From a virus, in IMG/VR virus record IMGVR_UViG_3300035180_001545, positions 1 to 64,000 of that record: a stretch of DNA of 64,000 nucleotides. One strand, given 5' to 3'. The translations under genes and the position numbers were made by a program. This document shows positions 32,375 to 41,700 of this stretch, piece after piece; position 1 is the first letter of the stretch; the number at the start of each line of letters is the position of its first letter. The notes below the pieces were generated by a model, which was not told the origin of the DNA, made no database searches, and saw only the letters and a list, made by a program, of their open reading frames with translations.

Positions 32375-35300
32375 ATGACTAACACACTCTTGTACGCAGC
32401 TGAGAGCTGGGATAAAGTCTATAAGGCTTTTGAGCAGATTAACTTCACCGCGTACGATTTCGATGCGGTCAAGCAGTCCCTGCTTGACTACCTGAAGCTG
32501 AACTATCCCGAGAACTTCAATGACTACATTGACAGCTCGGAGCTGGTAGCCATCATCGACCTGTTTGCCTATGTCGCCGAGCAGCACGCTTACCGTGTCG
32601 ACATGGCTGCACATGAGAACATGCTGCCGACGGCCCGCCGGAAGCAGAATATCCTTCGCCTCGCCAACCTCGTCTCCTACTCAGCGTCACGTAACCTGCC
32701 GCTGCGTGGCTTTGTTAAGCTGACGTCTGTTGCATGCTCAGAGAACCTGGTCGACTCGCAAGGCAATAGCCTGACCAACAAGGTTGTCAAGTGGGCTGAC
32801 CCGAACAATCCGCTGTGGCGTGAGCAGTTCCAGCTCGTCATGAACCGCCTGCTGGCTACTCAGCTTGGCGCGCCGTTTAAGTCGACACAGGTTGATGACA
32901 TGATCATCCAGCAGTATGAGCTGCTGAACCTGCTCGAAGCTGAAGCCGACGGCACCTCCTTTGAGAACGGCACCCTGCCATTGTCTGTGAACGTCAACGG
33001 TCAAGAGCTCAAGTTTGAGCTGGTACCTGCCGACGTGGACGATTCCGGCGTCTTCGAGCGCAGCCCTGACCCGAATCAGCACTTCTCGCTTGTCTACAGC
33101 GATGATGGCTACGGTGACTCGTCAGACATGACCGGCTTCCTGATGTACTTGAAGCAAGGCGTCCTGCAGAAGCTGCCGTACACCTTCACCGACCTCCAGC
33201 CGAACCGTGTCATCGACGTTGACCTGCCGAATATCAACGACGTTGACGTGTGGCTGCATGAGGTCGACACCGCAGGCAACATCCTCTACGAGTGGGAGCA
33301 GGTAGATGCCGTTAACGGCTCGAACCTTGCCTTCAACACGATCAGCAACCAGAAGAAGTTCGAGGTCGAGACGCGCGAGCGTGACCAGATCCGGCTCGTC
33401 TTCGGCTCGGGCGACTATGCTGCGATCCCGCTCGGCTCGTTCAACATCTGGACTCGCACGTCTACCAGTGGTAGCCTGACGGTCTCAAAGACCGACATCG
33501 TTGACAGCTCGACTACCTTCGTCTACAACTCGAAGCAGGGCCGCCGTGAGACCTGCACGTTGACCTTCTCGTTGACAGCCGCGCTGCAAAACTCGGCCGA
33601 CTCTGAGGACTTCGAGCATATCAAGCAAGCGGCTCCTGGTAACTTCTACACCCAGGACCGCATGGTCAACGGGCAGGATTACAACAACTTCCTGCTGCAA
33701 GACCCGTCTATCCTCAAGCTGAAGGCTGTCAATCGGACCTTTGCCGGTCAGCCGAAGTACATCGAGTGGAATGACGCCTCCACCAAGTACCAGAACATCA
33801 AGCTGTTCGGTGATGACGGCCGCATCTTCTTTGACATCGGAGCTGAAGCTACCTCCTACAAGGTATCGGCTCGGACGTTCATCGATCAGGTTCTCGAACC
33901 TGCGCTCTCAGAGCCAGGCATCTACAACCTAATCAGCTACGCTTTTAGCCAGTCGTCATTCCCGCTGTCTGACGCTTACATCCGGCCGCGCGTCTCTTTC
34001 ATCGAGGACTATAGCCTAGGCTTGCAAGAGAAGACGGTCATCCAGGGCGCGCTCGACAGGCACTGGTACGGCGAGCCTGAACGGCTGGTCTACCTGGGCC
34101 CTGACCTGACTGAGACCACGCCGCCTCAGTCCGTCTTCGGCGTAGTCAACGCTGACAGCGACAAGCGGGTCTATGACTCAGCCCTGAAGCTCGTTACCTA
34201 TGCATCGAGCGCGTACAGCTTAGCTCCGTGGCCAGGTGCGGTCTCGAGCGTTCAAAACTTTGTCAGCCGTCAGCGGCGCTTTGGCGTCAAGTTTGTGCCC
34301 GACCGTCCGTTCGCTTCGGCGCTCGTCATCAACCCGGCCAACGCTGTCAACGTGACCTCGACTGACTTCCTCACGGCGGCAAACATCTCACAAAGCGGCT
34401 TGGAGGATGTGTACACGATCGAAATCATCGATGCTGACGTGGGTACATTCAGCGTTTACAGCAAGAAGCGCGGATTACAGCCGTCAGGCGTTGTAGGCGA
34501 AGCTTACTCGAACGGCTATATCAGCTTCGTTCTCGGAATCCCGAACGGCCAGTCAACTACCTTGGTAGTTGGTGACGCCTTCATCATCAAGCTGGAACGC
34601 GACTCGTTCACGGTCATGATGCCGACCATCTATAAGAAGAACTTGCTGGGCAAGTTCGAGCTGATCAACGAAGCTTCGCTCTCGGCCAACGCTGAAGCGC
34701 TGCCGTATGACGTGTCCGACTCCGTCAAGAGCTGGATCATGATTGTTGAGCGCGTCGACGCGGCTGACGGCTCGCTTGACTCGTGGCGGCTGACTCGTCG
34801 TAACTACAAGCTGGCCCTTGAAAGCCCGACTTCAAAGTTCTGGTTCAGCCCAGGCACCTACCTCGTTGACCCTGAGACGAAGAAGCGCGTGTTTGACACC
34901 GTTAAGCTGCTGAAGTCCAACATGACCGCGGACGGCACCGCAGCCCTGGGCGTGGACCAAAAGTACATGACTGTCGGCTCGTTCATCAACGCTGACGGTT
35001 CTACCAATGACTCAGCGCTGCTGCTAACGCCTACCGTGCTTGACGAAGCCGCTGTAGCTGCGGACGGCAGGCCGTATGCGTCCTTCCTCTTCCTCGACTT
35101 CGTTGCGGACAACAGCTACGTGTACTTCACCGCGGACAGCGTGACCGGCAAGCTTACGCCTGCACCGAAGACCGCTTACCTGCAGAGCCTGACGTACGTC
35201 AATGACACCGCAGGCAGCATCGTGCGGAAGCGCGGCCGTGAGGCTCTCGACTTTGTCTGGATCCACTATGCGGCTCAAGAGAGCTTGATTGACCCAGCGC

Positions 35301-35854
35301 CGTCCAACATCATCGACATGTTTGTGCTGACGCGTGGCTACTACTCGCGCCTTGTGGACTATGTGCGAGGCACGTCAACCGTAGAGCCGGTACCGCCAAC
35401 TCCGTTCGAGCTGCGCGCTACCTACCGCGGCCTGCTGACAAACAAGATGATCTCGGATACGACGATCCTTCACCCAGCTAAGGTCAAGCTGCTGTTCGGC
35501 TCGAAGGCGCTGCCTGAGCTTCGCGCAAAGGTCAAGCTAGTCAAGACGGCAAGCTCGCGCTTGGCAAATGACCAGCTACGTCTAAAGGTGCTCGACATCG
35601 TCAACAACTTCTTCTCGATCGACAACCTGGACTTCAGCTCGAGCTTCTACGCCACGAGCCTGATTTCGGTCATCCATAAGGAGCTGCCGCTTGATGTTGC
35701 GGCTGCGGTGTTGGTGCCTGAGTTCCCGACCAACTACTACGGCGACCTGCAGCAGATCTCGGCCGGCGAGGATGAGGTTCTCGTCTCGGCTCTTGAGCTG
35801 AAGGACGTTGTCGTTGTAGAGGGCCTTGACCGTGCAACGCTGAGGCAGAAGTAA
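32375..35854 (+). CDS. 6: Baseplate wedge protein gp6
   Basis: 1159 residues (T4 gp6: 660). The N-terminus is clearly gp6: DFDAVKQSLLDYLKLNYPE, then DYIDSSELVAIIDLFAYVAE, MAAHENMLPTARRKQNILRLA and YSASRNLPLRGFVKL. Gp6 forms the ring of wedges around the hub. The extra length lies in the middle and C-terminal part, which contain beta-rich domains. It has its own leaderless-type promoter. Confidence 0.9.
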   Translation: MTNTLLYAAESWDKVYKAFEQINFTAYDFDAVKQSLLDYLKLNYPENFNDYIDSSELVAIIDLFAYVAEQHAYRVDMAAHENMLPTARRKQNILRLANLVSYSASRNLPLRGFVKLTSVACSENLVDSQGNSLTNKVVKWADPNNPLWREQFQLVMNRLLATQLGAPFKSTQVDDMIIQQYELLNLLEAEADGTSFENGTLPLSVNVNGQELKFELVPADVDDSGVFERSPDPNQHFSLVYSDDGYGDSSDMTGFLMYLKQGVLQKLPYTFTDLQPNRVIDVDLPNINDVDVWLHEVDTAGNILYEWEQVDAVNGSNLAFNTISNQKKFEVETRERDQIRLVFGSGDYAAIPLGSFNIWTRTSTSGSLTVSKTDIVDSSTTFVYNSKQGRRETCTLTFSLTAALQNSADSEDFEHIKQAAPGNFYTQDRMVNGQDYNNFLLQDPSILKLKAVNRTFAGQPKYIEWNDASTKYQNIKLFGDDGRIFFDIGAEATSYKVSARTFIDQVLEPALSEPGIYNLISYAFSQSSFPLSDAYIRPRVSFIEDYSLGLQEKTVIQGALDRHWYGEPERLVYLGPDLTETTPPQSVFGVVNADSDKRVYDSALKLVTYASSAYSLAPWPGAVSSVQNFVSRQRRFGVKFVPDRPFASALVINPANAVNVTSTDFLTAANISQSGLEDVYTIEIIDADVGTFSVYSKKRGLQPSGVVGEAYSNGYISFVLGIPNGQSTTLVVGDAFIIKLERDSFTVMMPTIYKKNLLGKFELINEASLSANAEALPYDVSDSVKSWIMIVERVDAADGSLDSWRLTRRNYKLALESPTSKFWFSPGTYLVDPETKKRVFDTVKLLKSNMTADGTAALGVDQKYMTVGSFINADGSTNDSALLLTPTVLDEAAVAADGRPYASFLFLDFVADNSYVYFTADSVTGKLTPAPKTAYLQSLTYVNDTAGSIVRKRGREALDFVWIHYAAQESLIDPAPSNIIDMFVLTRGYYSRLVDYVRGTSTVEPVPPTPFELRATYRGLLTNKMISDTTILHPAKVKLLFGSKALPELRAKVKLVKTASSRLANDQLRLKVLDIVNNFFSIDNLDFSSSFYATSLISVIHKELPLDVAAAVLVPEFPTNYYGDLQQISAGEDEVLVSALELKDVVVVEGLDRATLRQK

Positions 35855-35856
35855 GC

Positions 35857-36198
35857 ATGACAGCGACCAGGCGTGACTTGCTCGAGGTACAGCAGGAGCT
35901 CATTGAGCGTCTTGACTACCTCGATGTCAAGATGCTGCTTAACCTCACGCTTCAGCTAACGAGCTCGACTATCAAGCTGCTTGACTGTCGTCTCAAGCTA
36001 GTAGAAGTGCTGAAGCCTAAAGACCAGGATGACCCCAAGGTTTACCTCTTCGTGCTCGGCACGTCTAAGGCTCCGCCAATGGGTACGTTTACTCACACGC
36101 TTGCTGAGGTGTTTGACATTCTTAAGACCCTCAGCGAAAACCTAATGCTCGCGGACCGCAATCAACAGCTAGCCAAACGAGGCATTAGCAAGCTATGA
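35857..36198 (+). CDS. QQ-helix family protein
   Basis: 113 residues. MTATRRDLLEVQQELIERLD has the LLE directly fused to the QQ helix, as in the gene at 771-950; there is no separate MKLxx segment. It continues with a leucine-rich stretch (MLLNLTLQLTSSTIKLL). Two bases after gp6; overlaps the next family copy by four bases. Role unknown. Confidence 0.65.
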   Translation: MTATRRDLLEVQQELIERLDYLDVKMLLNLTLQLTSSTIKLLDCRLKLVEVLKPKDQDDPKVYLFVLGTSKAPPMGTFTHTLAEVFDILKTLSENLMLADRNQQLAKRGISKL

Positions 36199-36409
36199 AG
36201 CTCCAACATCTCCTTGAGTCAATGACCCGTAAGCTCGCTTTGGCTTTACAACAAGCCTTCATCGAAGACGGAACTGACGTAAAGCTGATGATTGTTCATG
36301 GCTTCAGTGCGCTCGCTTTGTCAAATGTGATGACTTGTATTCAACCGATACAAGCCACGGTGACGTAAAAGGTTGGGCTGAGGGGTTTGTGGACAACTGG
36401 AACTCTTAA
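36195..36409 (+). pseudogene. MKLxxLLE-tagged QQ-helix gene, frameshifted
   Basis: Begins MKLQHLLESMTRKLALALQQ, in an ATGA overlap, with helix continuing AFIEDGTDVKLM. The frame stops at 36368 after 57 codons, but another frame from about 36310 reads ARFVKCDDLYSTDTSHGDVK and then GWAEGFVDNWNS-stop. This resembles the end of the tagged gene at 38304 (KWIETEVDQWEFD). One indel around 36305-36320 explains it. Its final TAA is the start of the TAAATA box. Confidence 0.65.
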
Positions 36410-36412
36410 ATA
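36407..36412 (+). promoter_or_regulatory. Late promoter-like TAAATA box
   Basis: CTTAAATAGCTCT then ATG at 36418; five-base gap, no SD. Confidence 0.65.
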
Positions 36413-36417
36413 GCTCT

Positions 36418-38307
36418 ATGGCGACTCTCAATAACTACACCATCAACTGGTCAAACGACTCCCTTAAGGCGCCGTTTACCTTGTCCGCTGGGTCAATCGA
36501 TACCTCGACCACTTCGCTGGCATTGACAGGCAGGGGTGTTGAGAACTGGGGCGAGCATCTGGTCGAAAACCTGATGAAGCTCTTGGAGAGTTTCTCGAGC
36601 GGCGTTGCGCCTGCACACCCGACAGCTGGCCAGGTGTGGTATAATCCGGTGAATGATGAGCTGAAGATGTTCACTACAGGGGCTCAATGGGTTGTGATGT
36701 GGCCACACCCTGAGTTCAGCACGCCGAGCCCGAGCCCGACTCCAAGCCCTACCCCAACACCTACCCCATCTCCAAGCACCGACGTGACCTACGCCGCGCT
36801 TGAGTTTTCACCTACATCCGTCACTATCGGGGGCAGCACGACCCTGACCCTGACATTCACGTCGCCGACGGATCAAGTTGCGCCGGTCACCGTCACGCTG
36901 GTCAACAATGACGGTGGTCTCAACTCGGGAGCCGGCGGCCCTCACTCTACTGTAGTGCAGATCATTGGTGGCATCGGCTATCTGAACTACACGGTCAACA
37001 CGGTCACAACGGGCTTCCACCCGATGCTAGCGACCGCTACGGGCAGCAACATCGTCGGCGGTTCACGTACAGCTAATGTCACCGTCGTTGCCTCCACGCC
37101 GTCGCCGACCCCAGGCACTCCTGTTGGTTCTGCTATCACGTACACGTCGGCGACCTTTGCAGCAGGCCCGTACTCCGTGGGTCAGAATGCTGTCATCACG
37201 CTGCACTTCACATCAGCTGTTGACCAAACTGTTACCGTCAACACTATCCTGACTAACCCAGGCGGTGGGCTCTCGGGCGACTTTGACAACGCGATTGTAG
37301 GCTCGCTCAATATCACAGGCGGCGTGGGTACCTTGGCGTTCAACGTGACCGCAACTTCGACTGGCACGCACTCGCTATCCGCACAGGTCTATGGCATCAC
37401 GCCGGCCGGCACGATCCGCTCAGACTCCATCGTTGTCAGCACGTCAGGTACGGCGCCGGTCATCACGGTGCAGCCAACCTCCGTCAGCACCAACTGGACG
37501 ACTCCGGTTACGCTGTCGCTGACCGCTACGGGCATAGGCCCGATCAGCTACGGCTGGTCTAACGGCCCGCTTACCGGCGCACCGATTTTTGCAGGCGCTG
37601 ACCTTAATGGCCTACAGACCAATGTCAGGCCGTCAGGCTTGGGTGGCGGTCAATGGTGGGTGCCAGCGTACAACAGCTCAGCCATCAGCTTCCCGGCTGG
37701 CTCCGCGGCTACGGGCGGCAGCACTAGCATGAACGGCGGCCCTCAAATCGGGTCGGGTTACTATTACCAAGCCGCTGTCTGGAACAACTTCGGCTACACG
37801 CTCAGCAACCAAGTGCAAGTCAACTACAACGGCGCATTCGGCGGAGGCTCACCAAGCCCAGGTGGCGGGGGTGGCGGCGGATCTGTCAAGGTGACAGCCT
37901 ACATGCCGTTCACCGAGAAGCAAGCAGGCAACCTCCAAGCTGGTGACCCGCTCATGCTGCTCGAACCGAACCAGCGCGAGTCCTCTATGGCAGGGCAGGT
38001 TGTCACGAACCGTATCAGCGAGCAAAACGTGCTAAAGCTGACCTCTGAGTCTGGCATCACGTTGACTTGCTCGGACAACACGCCGATGACTCTGCGCGAC
38101 GGCTCAATGTGCAACTCGACCGACGTGCTAGGCAAGCAGCTGCCGGTGCAGGACAACAGCGGCTTCCGCTGGGAGACCATCACTTCTGTTGAGCCGCAAG
38201 GGCGTTGGTTGGTAGCAACGATCTACTGCTTAAACCAGTGCTATGCCGCAGGCGACGAGCCGGGCCGGTACATCTTCACGCACAACTTCATGGTGGTGAA
38301 GGAGTGA
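36418..38307 (+). CDS. Modular fibre/adhesin with degenerate Hint-like C-terminus
   Basis: 629 residues. Residues 1-100 are an attachment domain shared with the fibre at 53338 (YTINWSNDSLKAPFTL, WYNPVNDEL). A Pro/Thr/Ser linker covers 101-121, then at least two Ig-like beta domains each opening with FT/FTS-type strands, and a Gly-rich hinge near 480. The last ~140 residues (NLQAGDPLMLLEPNQ, LTCSDNTPMTLRDGS, IFTHN) resemble a Hint/intein fold with the usual first Cys absent. It is probably displayed on the virion for host binding. Confidence 0.75.
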   Translation: MATLNNYTINWSNDSLKAPFTLSAGSIDTSTTSLALTGRGVENWGEHLVENLMKLLESFSSGVAPAHPTAGQVWYNPVNDELKMFTTGAQWVVMWPHPEFSTPSPSPTPSPTPTPTPSPSTDVTYAALEFSPTSVTIGGSTTLTLTFTSPTDQVAPVTVTLVNNDGGLNSGAGGPHSTVVQIIGGIGYLNYTVNTVTTGFHPMLATATGSNIVGGSRTANVTVVASTPSPTPGTPVGSAITYTSATFAAGPYSVGQNAVITLHFTSAVDQTVTVNTILTNPGGGLSGDFDNAIVGSLNITGGVGTLAFNVTATSTGTHSLSAQVYGITPAGTIRSDSIVVSTSGTAPVITVQPTSVSTNWTTPVTLSLTATGIGPISYGWSNGPLTGAPIFAGADLNGLQTNVRPSGLGGGQWWVPAYNSSAISFPAGSAATGGSTSMNGGPQIGSGYYYQAAVWNNFGYTLSNQVQVNYNGAFGGGSPSPGGGGGGGSVKVTAYMPFTEKQAGNLQAGDPLMLLEPNQRESSMAGQVVTNRISEQNVLKLTSESGITLTCSDNTPMTLRDGSMCNSTDVLGKQLPVQDNSGFRWETITSVEPQGRWLVATIYCLNQCYAAGDEPGRYIFTHNFMVVKE

Positions 38308-38669
38308 GGATTCAGCCGCTGCTAGAGAACATCAGCATGAAAAAGCTCATGCTGATGTTCCAGCAAGACATCGCTGAGCGAGACCATGAGTTCAAGGTCT
38401 ACTCTCAAGATGGGTGCTACATCGGCTGGGCGCCTGCATTGCAATCAACCGACATGGCCGTTGCAAACACAGTCGTGCTGCAACCGAATGACAACTACAT
38501 GTACTATATCAACCATGATATAGTGGCTGAGCATGGCGTCAAGTGGGCGATCAGCAACGAGAGCGAGCACCGCGGCGCAACGATGCTGCCCGCGGTAGTC
38601 CATGGTGATGACGAGGATGCCATCGCTAAGTGGATCGAGACCGAAGTTGACCAGTGGGAGTTTGACTGA
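38304..38669 (+). CDS. Tagged QQ-helix protein
   Basis: 121 residues from a GTG overlapping the fibre stop (GTGA). Tag MRIQPLLENIS (L-L-E at 6-8, compare MRIYALLE at 23560), helix KKLMLMFQQDIAERDHEFKV, and an acidic C-terminus with AIAKWIETEVDQWEFD. No domain beyond the family core. It ends 27 bases before the next late box. Confidence 0.68.
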   Translation: MRIQPLLENISMKKLMLMFQQDIAERDHEFKVYSQDGCYIGWAPALQSTDMAVANTVVLQPNDNYMYYINHDIVAEHGVKWAISNESEHRGATMLPAVVHGDDEDAIAKWIETEVDQWEFD

Positions 38670-38696
38670 GGCTTTCCAAGCCATGGGTGCACTAGG

Positions 38697-38721
38697 TAAA
38701 TAGAGGATCCACAAGATCCTC
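38697..38721 (+). promoter_or_regulatory. Late promoter-like TAAATA box with start-site hairpin
   Basis: TAAATA at 38697-38702, followed by the perfect hairpin GAGGATC-CACAA-GATCCTC (38703-38721), and the ATG at 38725. Spacing is 22 bases, so this mRNA would have a short leader. Confidence 0.55.
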
Positions 38722-38724
38722 ACG

Positions 38725-41700
38725 ATGGCAAACAAGAACCTTGATCTAGCAACGCTGCTCCCTAAGCAGTACCAGAACCGCACGATCACGACCCTCATGA
38801 GGGCCTTGTTCAACAATCACCTGAGCAAGGACGAGTCTGTCATCCTCCACGGCTTTGTCGGCAGCGAAGCTGCAGCACAGTCCTCAGACATCTACATCCG
38901 CGAAGCTGACCTCGAGCGGCAGGTCAATCAGCTCGCACCTGTCCTCTACAGCAAGCAAGGCACCGAAGAGCGCCTGACTACATGGCGCGAGCTCGTGCAA
39001 CGCCTCGTCACGTTAGACGTGCCCTATGACAGCGTCGCTGACTGGCTGACGGTCGAGAGCCTCAACTTTGTCCCGTTCATCGACCTTGACAAGTTTGCTA
39101 ACTTTGACGAGTATGTGTGGGTAGGCAAGTGGTTGGTTGCTCACCCAGAGCTGCCTTGGAACGACATCGGCTTCACTACGGCCTCTGTAGCCTCCTTGCA
39201 AGCCGCAAACCCGACACAAGCTGCTGACTACTATGTTATCGCTCGCTCGGCTCTTTCAGGCAACACGCCGGTGGCCCCTTACCCAGGTCTGGGCGCCTGG
39301 TCTGACTGGGCTCTGGGCAACATGTGGCTCCACAAGGCTGACGCTCAGGCTTTCCAGCTGGCGTACCCGGTCCTTAGCTCGAATGACATCGTGCAGGCTT
39401 TACGGCCGATCCTCGAGTTTGAGAGCAACCTCAAGCTTAACCTCTACGCAACCTCTACGGGCGAGCCTGCCGACAGCGGTACGCCTAGTCCGCAAGTCAA
39501 GACCGCGCCTAACCAACCGCCGTTGTTCGACCTCTACTACGCTAACGGCGATCACTCTGCTTACATCTCGAGCGGCTTCTTCTACAAGGAGGCCGCTGAT
39601 CAGCCGATTGACGCAGCCCTGGGTAGGCGGATCGTGCGAGACGCTGCCGCCGACCTGACATTTGGCCACAGTTTCACCTCGCCGACCGAAGACCGTCCGC
39701 TGTTCTTCAAGCGTTACGCTAGCGGCTCATTTAGCCTGGCTTCCGTCTGGCGTGGGGCCGCGCTGATCGGCCAAGAGTACGTCAAGTATGAGACAGCCGG
39801 CGCGCTAATCAACGCTGACAAGCTGCAAAACTTCGAGAGCTACTATTGGACAGGCGTTGCCGACGGTGCGTTGCCGGCTTACAACCCTATCGGGCAAGCC
39901 GAATATACGGTCATCGAAGCTGGCGGAACGAGCGGCTGGTCGCTCGACAACCGGTGGAAGCACTCAAGCCAGCTGACAACGGCAGAGCGCCTCAACTACT
40001 TGCAAGCCCAACGGCCCATCATCGAGTTCAATGCTGAGCTAGAGTCTCAGCTCCTAGGAGCGAAGACGGCGCTCGGCCAGCTGCCTACTTTCCGAACATA
40101 TGCTCACGATGAGAGCACCGGCTTGTACATGCCACCGTCAACCATCAATGACAAGCTGACGGACGCTTACACAGGCGGCACGCTGTTTGTTAACCTTGAT
40201 CAGCTCGAGCTGACTAAGGGAGCCATGACTACGGCTGCTGAGCAAGCAAGCCTGCTTGGCACGGTGCGGGGCGTCCGCTTCGCTCAGACTCTGCTGACAG
40301 GCTACTACGACAACGCTACAGACGGCACCTCGTTCCCGTACTTCATCCGCGAGTACGAGAACATTGGCGCTGGCAACGGTCAGCTCTCGACGCTCAACGT
40401 TGACGCTAATGCGCTCCCGCAAGTTATTCAGCTAACCGGCCATGCTGGCGGCACGACCTTTGACGTGTACAGCACCGTGCTAGGAGCCCTGCCTACATTG
40501 ACGGTGGACACACCGTACACCGTTGGCGGCACGACCTTCTCGGTAGTCTCGGGCACCACAGCCTTTGACGCCACCTCGCGCTTCAGCTTCGATATCAAGT
40601 CGAGCGCTTTCAAGCGCGCTAGCTTGTATGTCAAGCTGGGCGACTCATACCGTACCGTGACAGACCCGCTTGGCTACCTGTCAAACTCAGCTCTTGAGGA
40701 TCGGCAAGTAAGCGTGAGCCCGGCAAGCGCCTCGGGCGCTTGGAAGTGCCCGATGCCGATGTTCGGTAACCTCGACTCGACGCTCTCGACTAGCTTCAAG
40801 CAAGGTGACTTGTACTCGCACTTTGTCTCGATCATCGGAGCCCAACCCGGCCTTGAAGGTCTGGCTTCAAGCCGAAACAACTGGCGCAACCTGTCAAAGG
40901 ACTATAGCAAGGGTGGCTTGCTGAAGATCTTCAATGACAGGCTTCAGCTCCTCTTGGGCATGCTGTGCCAAGATTCGGCTGATCCTATTGCGTTGCTTGA
41001 CTTTGGCCGCGACGCTTACGTCAACGTGCTCAACCGGACTCGTGAGTTTGTCGAGCAGGAGCTCATCAGCCGTGTGACGGCAGGTTCAGCCGCTTTCTTG
41101 TCAGCTCCAGGCCCAGTTGACATCGACACTTACAAGCAGCTGCGCGCTTACCTCGAGCGCAGGTCAAGCGTGGTAGATGCGAGCGAATCGCTCGTGGACG
41201 ATGAGGTTAACTCGCCGTTCATGACTAACAGCATGAGCCTGAAAGCCTTGACGCTGACAGCGCCGTACCTGGGCTTGGCGCCGAAAGTAGCGCCTGGCGT
41301 GCTCGTAGAGCCTGACCAGAACAGGGCTATGTTAGTGCATCATGACGGTCACAAGTCGAGCCTTCCAACGATTGACTTTTCGGTGCTTAAGGGCCTGGTA
41401 ACGAAGCGTTTTAAGCGGTCGAACGGCCAAGAAACGCCTGGATTTGTGGGTGGTCCCGTTCCGCCGCAAGCTCCGTTTGCTCGTCAGCTATGGCTCGACC
41501 TGTCAGCTGAGAATCTCTACCTGTTCGACGTGGTCTCTGACATCGGCGATCTGCCTGCTACCGCGCTCAATGGACAGTTCTCCTACAATCGGCTGACGGG
41601 TGAGACCTGGCAGTGGAACGGCTCTTGGGTAGCCCTGGGTTCAGAGCAGCACGCGCAAGAGGCGCCATGGCGCCTGCTCGACCTCGCGTCGACCTTGACC

